From: a bacterium
GTDB taxonomy: Bacteria; Krumholzibacteriota; Krumholzibacteriia; LZORAL124-64-63
Length of the DNA: 7,120 bases
Assembly (NCBI GenBank): GCA_030635025.1
Contig: DAOVZQ010000128.1
Span: 1 to 7,120 of the forward strand
Direction: 5' to 3'
Below are positions 1 to 6,862 of this stretch, in pieces; position 1 is the first letter of the stretch, and each line of letters starts with the position of its first letter. A program made the position numbers and the translations under genes. The notes beneath the pieces are model-generated. The model worked only from the letters and a program-made list of their open reading frames with translations, was not told the origin of the DNA and made no database searches.

Positions 1-1368
1 CTTGTCGATTCCGAGGCCCTGCTCGGACGCTTCGGGGCCCGAGGTGTCGTGCATACCCCCGATCCCGAAGATGCCGACATCCTGGTGCTCAATACCTGTG
101 GGTTCATCGAGGCCGCGCGTCGGGACAGCTACGACGCCATCGCCGAACTCTGCCGTCTCAAGGGTGATCGGACGCTGGTCGTTACGGGGTGTCTGTCCCA
201 GGAGCAGGGCGATACGATCAGGGAGCGTTTTCCCGATGTCGATCTGATCAACGGCGTCGGGAATTTCGAACAGCTGCTTGATGCCCTGGATGCACGCGAG
301 GACCTGGTTCCCATCGGACGACCCGAGGACGCACGGTATGAGGGGCTGGCGAACAGGCCGTTGCTGACCCCACCTCACCTGGCCTTCGTGAAGATCAGCG
401 AAGGGTGCAATTTCCGTTGCTCGTTCTGCCGTATCCCCATCATCCGCGGTGATCAGCAGTCGCGCTCGGTGGCGAAGTTGACGACCGAAGTGTCGGGACT
501 GATCGACCGGGGCGTGAGCGAAGTCATGCTCATCTCGCAGAACACCAGCGATTACGGTCGCGGTACGGGGGAGACCCTGCTCGACCTGGTGTCGGCCCTG
601 GACGGACTCGACGGACTCGAGCGCATCCGGATGCACTATCTCTATCCGGGTCTGATCAAGTCAGACCGTTTCCGAGAGATCCTGGACAGGCCCTCGGTGG
701 TTCCCTATGTGGACATGCCCGTCCAGCACGCTTCCCCGGAAATCCTCAAGCGGATGAACCGGCCGTTCGATCCGGACGCCCTGACCGATTTCTTCTTGGG
801 CCTGCGAGCGGACAACCCGGACGTGACGCTTCGCACCACCATCCTTCTCGGTTTTCCAGGTGAGGAAGAGGAAGACGTGGAACTGGTCGCCGACTTCCTG
901 CAGCGTATCCAGTTTGACCACGTGGGAACCTACCGTTATTCTCCCGAAGAGGGGACGGCCGGTGCGGAGATGACCGATGTGCCCGATCCCGAGGATGTGG
1001 CCGACCGGGAAGCCCGCATCCAGGATCTGCAGCACGACATTTCGCTGGACCGGCAGCGCACACGGCTCGGGACGACAGGCCGTGTCGTGGTGGACGAATT
1101 GGCCGACCTTGACGACTGGCGGGAGCTGGCCGAAACCCTGGTCGAGGCCGAGTCCGGGAACAAAGAAACGGAACTGACAGAGGTGGGACGACGTTTGCTT
1201 TCGGGCGAGCGGGTGGCGATTGCTCGCGGCGATCATCAGTCCCACGACGTTGATGGCATAACCTTGTTGCCCGCGCAGGACCTGCGGGCCGGCCAGTGGC
1301 TGAACGTACGGACGCTGGCGATCACTTCCTACGATGCAATGGCCGCGCCGATCTCGGCGGACGGCTGA
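1..1368 (+). CDS. rimO: Ribosomal protein S12 methylthiotransferase RimO, 5'-truncated by the window edge
   Basis: Radical SAM enzyme that adds a methylthio group to a conserved aspartate of ribosomal protein S12. The frame is open from base 1 with LVDSE, which in this family directly follows a GCPKN motif, so only about 10-15 residues and the first cluster cysteine are missing. The other two N-terminal (UPF0004) cysteines are in NTCGF (codon at 97) and TGCLS (codon at 190). The radical SAM CxxxCxxC motif has cysteines at 406, 418 and 427 within SEGCNFRCSFCRIP, followed by RGDQQSR. RimO rather than MiaB is indicated by the IPxxRG stretch, LISQNTSDYG, VDMPVQHAS, LLGFPGEEEED and YSPEEGT. The C-terminus from about 1063 should be the TRAM domain that binds S12. 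It looks longer than usual between VVVDE and the final VDG segment. The stop is TGA at 1366-1368. The next gene follows after 17 bases. There are 455 visible residues. Confidence 0.95.
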   Translation, partial: LVDSEALLGRFGARGVVHTPDPEDADILVLNTCGFIEAARRDSYDAIAELCRLKGDRTLVVTGCLSQEQGDTIRERFPDVDLINGVGNFEQLLDALDAREDLVPIGRPEDARYEGLANRPLLTPPHLAFVKISEGCNFRCSFCRIPIIRGDQQSRSVAKLTTEVSGLIDRGVSEVMLISQNTSDYGRGTGETLLDLVSALDGLDGLERIRMHYLYPGLIKSDRFREILDRPSVVPYVDMPVQHASPEILKRMNRPFDPDALTDFFLGLRADNPDVTLRTTILLGFPGEEEEDVELVADFLQRIQFDHVGTYRYSPEEGTAGAEMTDVPDPEDVADREARIQDLQHDISLDRQRTRLGTTGRVVVDELADLDDWRELAETLVEAESGNKETELTEVGRRLLSGERVAIARGDHQSHDVDGITLLPAQDLRAGQWLNVRTLAITSYDAMAAPISADG

Positions 1369-1385
1369 CCGGAAAGGACCACTCG

Positions 1386-2066
1386 ATGCGAACCAGTCTT
1401 GTCATCCTTCTCGTTCTCCTGTCCGCACTGCCTATTCGTGCGGCGGACGACGGAAACGCCGTGGCCTATGCATTCACGGCGGCGGACACGGTCAGAACAA
1501 ACCTCTGGATCGCCCAGGCCCTGATGGCCGACATTGCCCGCGAGATCGTCGATACGATACCTGGCCCTGGCCAGGGGGTTTCTCTACGATCTTCAGACAG
1601 CCACGAGGCGGCGCCTTTGCTTGAGGCTCAACTCCATCGGCATATTCTCGACGGGGGAAACGTAGCCTATCTGGACGAGTCCGATCTCGTCGATGAGGAG
1701 CCCGTCACTCCGGTGGATGCCGACTATGAGATCCGCTACAGCTTCGAGACCCTCGACATGGAGTACCCGCGTGTCGGGCGAAAACTGGGCCTCTGGAAAA
1801 GCTGGGTGGATCGGGAAATGTCCATGAGTGTCATGGCGAGAGTGATCGAACTGAAGACCGGGCGTCTCTTGATGGATGAACGCCTACAGAGAAGCTTCGG
1901 TGATCGGTTGAGCTCCGGGCACGTCGAGCGGGTCGATGACCTCGTCTATGGGTTCACGTCGGCCGAAGTCGCTGAGGGCGGGCTCATGTCCGTCATGGAA
2001 GAACTCGTCGTGGTCGGCGCCCTTACGGGGCTGGTGGCCATCTACTTTGCCAATACCGGCAACTGA
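1386..2066 (+). CDS. Exported protein of unknown function with a C-terminal hydrophobic segment
   Basis: I do not recognise this 226-residue protein as a named gene. The ATG at 1386 is preferred because GGAAAGGA (1371-1378) lies 7 bases upstream and the product then begins with a Sec signal peptide: M-R, a hydrophobic core of about 14 residues, and a probable cleavage after PIRA (residue 19). The frame is open upstream to 1296, but that would overlap rimO and bury the signal peptide. The mature part is mixed and acidic. A central segment, YEIRYSFETLDMEYP followed by VMARVIELKTGRLL, resembles the beta-strand pattern of CsgG/FlgO/LpoB-type periplasmic proteins, where a strand ends in a TG turn. 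This is inference from pattern only. Residues about 207-222 (LVVVGALTGLVAIYF) form one hydrophobic segment just before the C-terminus, so the protein may be anchored at its tail. Its position between rimO and bamD hints at an envelope role. Confidence 0.75.
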   Translation: MRTSLVILLVLLSALPIRAADDGNAVAYAFTAADTVRTNLWIAQALMADIAREIVDTIPGPGQGVSLRSSDSHEAAPLLEAQLHRHILDGGNVAYLDESDLVDEEPVTPVDADYEIRYSFETLDMEYPRVGRKLGLWKSWVDREMSMSVMARVIELKTGRLLMDERLQRSFGDRLSSGHVERVDDLVYGFTSAEVAEGGLMSVMEELVVVGALTGLVAIYFANTGN

Positions 2067-2072
2067 TTCCGG

Positions 2073-2089
2073 CGCCGTCCCAGACGGCG
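2073..2089 (+). promoter_or_regulatory. Short hairpin abutting the bamD ribosome binding site
   Basis: CGCCGTC (2073-2079) and GACGGCG (2083-2089) are perfect inverted repeats with a 3-base loop (CCA). This fills most of the 34-base gap between the exported-protein gene and bamD. The downstream arm touches the GGGAGGA Shine-Dalgarno sequence (2089-2095). There is no T-run after it, so it is not an intrinsic terminator. If it forms in the mRNA it could partly shield the ribosome binding site. Functional relevance is inferred; a GC-rich 7-bp stem can occur by chance. Confidence 0.4.
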
Positions 2090-2100
2090 GGAGGACTATC

Positions 2101-2871
2101 TTGATCGATACGCGCGCACGAGCGCTCATTTGCCTGGGGATTCTGTCGGCCCTGTTGCTGATCGTCCTGGTGTCCGGCTGCGGAACGACGAATCCTTATC
2201 CGCCCGGTTCATACGAACGGGCTCTGGCTTTCCGCGACAACGACCGGCATCGCGAAGCGATCGACGCCTATGCGGCGTTCCTGCGTCGGAGCCCGACCGA
2301 TACGCTCGCGGCCCAGGCCCAGTTCGAAAAGGCCCTTAGCTACATGGAGGAGAAGGAATATCCCCTGGCTGCCGTCGAGTTGCAGATCCTCCGCCAGGAA
2401 TATCCGACCAGCGATCTTGTGGAGCGCGCCGTCTTCGAGGAAGCCAATGCCTTCTTCAGCCAGATCGGTCGCGTGGAACGCGATATCACTCCGGCGTACG
2501 ACGCGCGCTTTCGGTACGAGGCTTTCATCGGATCGTATCCCTTGTCGTCATATGTTCCTGCGGCCCAGGAGCGCCTGGTGGATATTAGCGATCTCATTGT
2601 GCAGAAGCGTCTCAAGCAACTTTCGGTCTACGAAAGACTCGGGCGGCACGAGGCCATGGCCGTCACCCTGGATCGGCTCATCGAGGCGGAGCCCCTGAGT
2701 CGTCTGCGTCCCGACGTGATGCTCAGCCGTGTTCGTATCGCCCTCGAAACCGATGATTTCGAAATCGCGACTGATGTCGCCGCACAGATCGTGGCTGAAT
2801 ATCCCGAAACGAAAGCCGCAAAGGATGCAGCCGATCTGACCCGCGACCTCCAGGCCGAGACGGGGCCATGA
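2101..2871 (+). CDS. bamD: BamD-like outer membrane assembly lipoprotein (TPR repeats)
   Basis: A 256-residue lipoprotein resembling BamD, the lipoprotein of the BAM complex that works with BamA to insert beta-barrel proteins into the outer membrane. The start is TTG at 2101, supported by GGGAGGA (2089-2095) five bases upstream and by the export signal right after it: a hydrophobic core from about residue 8 to 24, then lipobox LVSGC with the acylated cysteine at residue 27. Residues about 38-115 hold TPR-type helix pairs (YERALAFRDNDRHREAIDAY, then AQFEKALSYMEEKEYPLAAV). A BamD-like stretch follows at about 120-155, with the pattern F-Q-I, V-ERD-T, RYEAFIGSYPLSSY. Length is close to the roughly 245 residues of E. 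coli BamD. TPR lipoproteins such as CpoB-type proteins are alternatives, but the RDxT and FIxxYPxSxY pattern favours BamD. Its TGA overlaps the nadD ATG (ATGA), suggesting translational coupling. Confidence 0.82.
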   Translation: MIDTRARALICLGILSALLLIVLVSGCGTTNPYPPGSYERALAFRDNDRHREAIDAYAAFLRRSPTDTLAAQAQFEKALSYMEEKEYPLAAVELQILRQEYPTSDLVERAVFEEANAFFSQIGRVERDITPAYDARFRYEAFIGSYPLSSYVPAAQERLVDISDLIVQKRLKQLSVYERLGRHEAMAVTLDRLIEAEPLSRLRPDVMLSRVRIALETDDFEIATDVAAQIVAEYPETKAAKDAADLTRDLQAETGP

Positions 2872-3452
2872 GACTCGCCTTCTATGGCGGCTCCTTCGAT
2901 CCGTTCCACAACGGCCATCTCGCCATCGTCCGGGAACTGCAGGACCGCGATGTATGCGATGAAATCCTCCTGGCGCCGGCCGCGATTTCGCCCGGCAAAC
3001 CCGACCCTCTGGTCGGCGGACACCATCGCCTGGAAATGACTCGTCGCGGCGTTCGGGATCTGGCCGGCGTTGACGTAACGGATATGGATTTGATACGCCC
3101 GGGCCCCAGCTATACGGTGGAGACCTTGTCCCGGCTCAAGAGACACCGCCCGGATGACACGCTGCTACTCGTGGTCGGTGGAGACGCCTGGCGTGATTTC
3201 CGTTCCTGGCGAGAGCCCGAGCGTATTCTCCGCCTGGCGCAGATCATCGTCTTTCCACGCGACGGCGGGGAGACCTTGTCGAGCGATCTTCCCGGAAATG
3301 TCACGGTCTTGGACGGGTTCTCGATTCCTGTATCCTCCACAGCTATTCGTGAGAGATTGGCGGCGGGTCGGGATATCTCGGATTCCGTGCCGCCCCAGGT
3401 GTTGCACTATATCCATGCGCACGGTCTGTACGACGATGTAATTCCCGAGTGA
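2868..3452 (+). CDS. nadD: Nicotinate-nucleotide adenylyltransferase NadD
   Basis: Cytoplasmic enzyme that joins nicotinate mononucleotide and ATP to make deamido-NAD, the shared step of de novo and salvage NAD synthesis. The 194-residue length is normal. The nucleotidyltransferase signature GGSFDPFHNGH is at residues 7-17, with the HxGH histidines at 14 and 17. The second signature, VSSTAIR, is at residues 155-161. The C-terminus YIHAHGLY is typical of NadD. A central VVGGDAWRDFRSW segment matches the family's usual GxDxxxxxxxW region. The ATG overlaps the bamD stop by 4 bases and has no strong ribosome binding site of its own (only a G-rich ACGGGG just before it), so translation is probably coupled to bamD. 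In many bacteria nadD is followed by rsfS; here polA follows after 12 bases. Confidence 0.95.
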   Translation: MRLAFYGGSFDPFHNGHLAIVRELQDRDVCDEILLAPAAISPGKPDPLVGGHHRLEMTRRGVRDLAGVDVTDMDLIRPGPSYTVETLSRLKRHRPDDTLLLVVGGDAWRDFRSWREPERILRLAQIIVFPRDGGETLSSDLPGNVTVLDGFSIPVSSTAIRERLAAGRDISDSVPPQVLHYIHAHGLYDDVIPE

Positions 3453-3464
3453 GGGGGACGAGTC

Positions 3465-6236
3465 ATGTCGATGATTATCGTTGACGGTTCCGCCCTGATC
3501 TACCGCGCCCATTATGCGTTCATAAAGCGACCGCTCACCGCGCCCGACGGCGAGGCGACATCGGTGGTCTTCGGCTTCTTCAATAGTCTGCTCAGGCTGA
3601 TCGCCGACCGTCGGCCGGATCATCTCGCCGTGGTCTTCGACGTAAAAGGCAAGGTTTTCCGGCACGATCTCTACACCGACTACAAGGCCAACCGCAAGCC
3701 CATGCCCGAAGAGTTGGCGGCCCAACTTCCACGGTTGCATGAGTTGCTGCAGGCCTGGGGTGTCCCGGTCTTTTCCCGAGCCGGGTTCGAGGCCGATGAC
3801 CTGATGGCCACTCTTGCGCGCATGTCGAGCGGCGTGATCGACGACGTCTGGTTCTACACGGGCGACAAGGATTTCATGCAATTGCTGGACGATCGCACGT
3901 CCATGATCAAGCCGGGCAAGCGCAATGCCGCGGTGATCGAGTACACGGTCGACGACGTTCGTCGAGACTACGGCCTGGAACCGCAGGACCTCGTGGACGT
4001 CTTCGCCCTGTCCGGTGACAGCAGCGACAATATCCCGGGCGCGCCGGGGGTTGGCGCCAAGACCGCCGTGAAGCTGATCAAGGAGTACGGCAGTCTCGAA
4101 GGTCTGTACGCGGATCTGGAGAACACGCGTCTGACTCCTCGACTGAAACGCGTTCTGGGTGAGAATCGCGATCAGGTCTATCTCTCGCGCGAGCTGTTCG
4201 TCATGGATCACGCCGTGCCCATGGACGTTGACTGGTCCGCATTGCAGACCAAGTTTCCGACAGGGCCCGAAGTCCGCGCTCTGCTGGACACGCTCGGCCT
4301 TCGTCAGATCCTGACGCTCATTGATCGGCTCGAGAGAACGGCAACACCGGATACGGAATCGGCACCATCGATGCCGCCGTCGACGGATCGCTGGGATCCC
4401 GACGCCCGGGGCTACCGTTGCTTGGATACGCCGCGAGCCCTGGCGGACTATGTGGCCGGGCTCCCGGGCGATGCGCCCCTGGCCGTGGACACCGAAACCG
4501 ATGGCCTGCGTCCCGACGCGGCTCGACTGATCGGTATATCCTTGTGCGCTGAACCGGGGCGCGCGGTGTATGTCCCCGTCCTGGTGCGCGACAACCAGGC
4601 CCAGGGCGACCTGTTCCCCGGTGGAGAGACGGACAACCTGGACTGGGTTCGTCGTGAGTTGGGTCCCGTCCTGAACGATGACGCGCGCTTGCTGGTGGGG
4701 CAGAATCTCAAGTTCGACCGCTGGATTCTCGAACGCCACGGTTTGCCCCTGGGAGCGCGCGTCTTCGACACCATGGTCGCCGCCTACGTGCTTGACCCGT
4801 CACGCCAGCGTTTCGGCCTCGACGACTTGGCGGCCTCGCATCTCGACGTGGCAATGATCTCCTACAAGGATCTCTTCGAAGCCAACGATCGGGTCAAGGA
4901 CATCCTGACGGTACCGGTGCCGCGCCTGACCGTCTATGCCGCCGAGGATGCGGATATGACCTTGCGTCTGCACACGGTCTTTGCAGCCGAACTGGCCGCT
5001 TCGCCGGCTCTCGACTCTCTCTTCGCGACGATCGAAACTCCGTTGACGGGCATTCTCTACGCCATGGAGAAGCGTGGGATCGCCTTGGACCTGTCTTTCC
5101 TCGAGGAACTCGGCGACCTCTTCCGTACAGAACTCGTGTCCCTTGAAGGACGCATCCACGAGACCGCAGGCCGCGAATTCAACATCCAGAGCCCACAGCA
5201 GCTGGCGGGCATCCTTTTCGATGATCTGGGCTTAAAGCCGACCAAGAAGACGGCGTCCGGTTGGAGTACCGACGTCTCGGTGCTGACGGCCCTGTCCGGA
5301 AAGCATCCTCTGCCGGAGCTAGTCCTGGAGTATAGGCAACTAGCTAAACTATTAAGCACCTACGTCGACAGCCTAATGGGCTTAGTGAATCAGGACACGG
5401 GCCTGATTCACACATCCTACAACCAGGCTGTCGCCGCAACAGGTCGTTTGTCGTCCTCTGATCCCAACCTCCAGAACATTCCCGTCCATTCCGAACGGGG
5501 ACGCCGCATTCGACGGGCTTTCGTGCCGCGCAAGGAAGGGGCGGTCTTCATCTCGGCCGATTATTCCCAGATCGAGCTGCGATTGTTGGCGCATCTTTCC
5601 GGCGACGCCACCCTGATCGAGACCTTCCGGGCCGGCGGCGACGTTCATCGTCGCACCGCAGCCCTGGTCGGCGGTGTGGACGAGGATGAGGTCACGCGTG
5701 AGATGCGCAGCCGGGCCAAGGCGGTCAACTTCGGGGTGATCTATGGTCAGGGCGCCCGGGCGTTGGCGAAGCAGCTCGGCATCAAGACCCGGGAAGCGAG
5801 CGCCTTCATCGATGGATATTTTCGGACCTATCCCGGCGTGAAGGCTTACATCGCCCACTGTCATGATCGTGGGCGTGACGAGGGCGCCACCGAGACACTC
5901 TTCGGACGGCGGCGCGCCTTGCCCGACATCCTTTCAGACAATAATCGACTGCGCAGTTTTTCCGAACGCATCGCCGTCAACACGCCCATCCAGGGGACGG
6001 CGGCCGACCTCATGAAGATGGCCATGTTGGAGGTCGAGAAAAAGCTGCTCGCCAGCGGGCTGCCGGCACTGATGCTTCTGCAGGTGCACGATGAGTTGCT
6101 GATCGAGGTGCCCGAGGCTCATACGGGGCCCGTGATTACACTGCTTCGTGAAGCCATGGAGGGGATACATGAGCTGGATGTTCCCCTGGTTGTGGACGTG
6201 CATGTGGGCGAGAATTGGGCGGAAGCCCATGGCTAA
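3465..6236 (+). CDS. polA: DNA polymerase I, full three-domain form
   Basis: A 923-residue family A DNA polymerase for Okazaki fragment processing and repair. The N-terminal 5'-3' exonuclease (1 to about 290) has metal-ligand acidic residues at D7, D59, D111/D112, D134/D136 and D185/D188 (GDSSDNIPG), then a helix-hairpin-helix. The proofreading domain appears active: D342 and E344 (DTETDGL), D418 (GQNLKFDRW), and Y491 with D495 (YAAEDAD). The polymerase has motif A DYSQIELR with D699, motif B R748/K752/F756/Y760, and motif C QVHDE with D876/E877. Phe at 756 matches the E. coli Pol I residue that disfavours dideoxynucleotides. GAGGGG (3451-3456) overlaps the nadD stop, 8 bases before the ATG. 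Codons 590-640 are unusual: they carry every CTA/TTA leucine codon of the gene and two inverted repeats (see separate entries). The TAA at 6234-6236 lies inside the coaE start region. Confidence 0.98.
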   Translation: MSMIIVDGSALIYRAHYAFIKRPLTAPDGEATSVVFGFFNSLLRLIADRRPDHLAVVFDVKGKVFRHDLYTDYKANRKPMPEELAAQLPRLHELLQAWGVPVFSRAGFEADDLMATLARMSSGVIDDVWFYTGDKDFMQLLDDRTSMIKPGKRNAAVIEYTVDDVRRDYGLEPQDLVDVFALSGDSSDNIPGAPGVGAKTAVKLIKEYGSLEGLYADLENTRLTPRLKRVLGENRDQVYLSRELFVMDHAVPMDVDWSALQTKFPTGPEVRALLDTLGLRQILTLIDRLERTATPDTESAPSMPPSTDRWDPDARGYRCLDTPRALADYVAGLPGDAPLAVDTETDGLRPDAARLIGISLCAEPGRAVYVPVLVRDNQAQGDLFPGGETDNLDWVRRELGPVLNDDARLLVGQNLKFDRWILERHGLPLGARVFDTMVAAYVLDPSRQRFGLDDLAASHLDVAMISYKDLFEANDRVKDILTVPVPRLTVYAAEDADMTLRLHTVFAAELAASPALDSLFATIETPLTGILYAMEKRGIALDLSFLEELGDLFRTELVSLEGRIHETAGREFNIQSPQQLAGILFDDLGLKPTKKTASGWSTDVSVLTALSGKHPLPELVLEYRQLAKLLSTYVDSLMGLVNQDTGLIHTSYNQAVAATGRLSSSDPNLQNIPVHSERGRRIRRAFVPRKEGAVFISADYSQIELRLLAHLSGDATLIETFRAGGDVHRRTAALVGGVDEDEVTREMRSRAKAVNFGVIYGQGARALAKQLGIKTREASAFIDGYFRTYPGVKAYIAHCHDRGRDEGATETLFGRRRALPDILSDNNRLRSFSERIAVNTPIQGTAADLMKMAMLEVEKKLLASGLPALMLLQVHDELLIEVPEAHTGPVITLLREAMEGIHELDVPLVVDVHVGENWAEAHG
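5317..5345 (+). repeat. Inverted repeat (hairpin 1) within the polA rare-codon patch
   Basis: AGCTAGT (5317-5323) is matched exactly in inverted orientation by ACTAGCT (5339-5345), separated by 15 bases. Inside the spacer, CCT (5324-5326) can pair with AGG (5334-5336), leaving a 7-base loop and a 2-base bulge. That would give a 10-bp interrupted stem. The arms contain CTAG, an uncommon tetramer in this GC-rich DNA, and one arm supplies rare codon L619 while the other overlaps L626. A biological role is not shown by the sequence alone. Confidence 0.5.
5385..5411 (+). repeat. Perfect 10-bp inverted repeat (hairpin 2) within polA
   Basis: GTGAATCAGG (5385-5394) and CCTGATTCAC (5402-5411) are perfect reverse complements around a 7-base loop (5395-5401). 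It codes for residues from the TTA at L640 through H649 (VNQDTGLIH), just before the conserved HTSYNQ segment. No T-run follows, so it is not an intrinsic terminator. It sits at the downstream edge of the rare-codon patch and 40 bases beyond hairpin 1. A perfect 10-bp stem inside coding sequence is more than expected in most windows this size, but chance is not excluded. Confidence 0.6.
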
Positions 6237-6861
6237 ACGCCCCCGCTTTTTGAAACGTTGGGTCCTGACGGGGCCGGTCGGTGCCGGGAAATCGCAGGCG
6301 GCGGCCTGCCTGGCTGACCTGGGTGCGCACATCGTTGATGCCGACGCCGAGGGGCACGTCCTGTTGCAGCACAGCGAAGTGATCACCGAAATAGCGGCAG
6401 CCTTCGGTCCGATGTGCCTGGTGAACGGACAAATCGACCGAAGCGCTTTGGGACGCCGCGTCTTCGCAAACCCCGTCGACTTGGCTCGTCTGAACCGAAT
6501 CATGCATGGCCGCCTGAGCACACGGCTGACCGCGTGCCTGGACATCCTGGAAACGGCCGCCGTGGAGCCGGGCCTTGCAGTCGTGGAGGCTGCCGTGTAC
6601 TTTCTGCTTCCGTCCTTGGGTACGGTTGATCTGATCGTGACCGTAACGGCGCCGCCGCAGGTTCGCATCGAGCGGCTCGTATCATCGGGTCGTTTCGATG
6701 AGCGGACGGCTCGAGCGCGTGTGGAGGGGCAGCGAGACATGCTGACCGACTACGACCGCGCGGACGTGATACTGGATAACGCGAATGATCCGGCCGCTCT
6801 GAAGCACGCCGTGACCGAACTCTACCGTTTACATATGGACGGGGCCGCCCCGGGAGGATGA
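6229..6861 (+). CDS. coaE: Dephospho-CoA kinase CoaE, somewhat divergent
   Basis: Cytoplasmic P-loop kinase for the last step of coenzyme A synthesis, phosphorylating the ribose 3'-hydroxyl of dephospho-CoA. The product is 210 residues, a normal length. The Walker A motif GPVGAGKS is at residues 15-22. The family's DAD motif follows as HIVDADAEGH (D37, D39). Further family features are IDRSALGRRVF, LNRIMHGRL (usually with HP), a VDLIVTVTAP strand, RIERLVSSGRFDERTARARVEGQ in the lid region, and ILDNANDPAAL near the end. Two places look unusual: the segment normally read as PLLFE is AVYFLLPS, and the lid appears to have one extra residue before its arginine. The chosen ATG overlaps the polA end by 8 bases and has only a weak GGAAG (6221-6225). 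An in-frame ATG at 6202 lies further inside polA and is less likely. Translation is probably coupled to polA. Confidence 0.9.
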   Translation: MAKRPRFLKRWVLTGPVGAGKSQAAACLADLGAHIVDADAEGHVLLQHSEVITEIAAAFGPMCLVNGQIDRSALGRRVFANPVDLARLNRIMHGRLSTRLTACLDILETAAVEPGLAVVEAAVYFLLPSLGTVDLIVTVTAPPQVRIERLVSSGRFDERTARARVEGQRDMLTDYDRADVILDNANDPAALKHAVTELYRLHMDGAAPGG

Positions 6862-6862
6862 C

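Larger units (their letters stand above)
5232..5411 (+). other. Rare-leucine-codon patch inside polA
   Basis: Reading polA codon by codon, I find CTA or TTA leucine only at residues 590, 619, 626, 629, 630, 637 and 640. Leucine elsewhere in the gene is CTG, CTC, TTG or CTT. The patch also uses TAT, AGG, CAA, GCT, AAA and AAT close together. Bases 5316-5393 come to about 46% G+C by hand count, well below the surroundings. The protein remains canonical here (EYRQLAKLLSTYVDSL, the thumb-tip region, then HTSYNQAVAATGRLSSSDPN), so the change is at the DNA or RNA level. Only five other CTA/TTA leucine codons were found in the rest of the window (two in the exported-protein gene and one each in nadD, coaE and prfB). 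Counts were made by eye. Confidence 0.7.

Noticed and set aside
601..621. Tandem 9-base direct repeat GACGGACTC in rimO
   Set aside because: It encodes DGLDGL in frame in a variable loop and has only two copies, so it is best read as chance or minor duplication.
661..1245. Minus-strand open frame of 194 codons opposite rimO
   Set aside because: It is a shadow of rimO codons; the sense strand carries the complete RimO motif set.
1565..1576. 12-base palindrome CCCTGGCCAGGG in the exported-protein gene
   Set aside because: It is a single GC-rich palindrome explained by Pro/Gly/Gln codons, with no loop and no partner elsewhere.
3165..4739. A 524-codon open frame on the minus strand opposite nadD and polA
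   Set aside because: It lies entirely antisense to two clearly conserved genes. Its translation has no recognisable motif, and long antisense frames are common in GC-rich coding DNA.
5330..5360. AT-rich stretch in polA as an internal promoter for coaE-prfB
   Set aside because: TATTAA and TAAACT resemble -10 boxes, but no -35 element stands at proper spacing and the next gene start is nearly 900 bases away.
5934..6740. A 268-codon minus-strand open frame opposite the polA end and coaE
   Set aside because: It is Arg/Ser/Pro-rich with no motif or ribosome binding site I can support, and the plus-strand genes fully explain the conservation.
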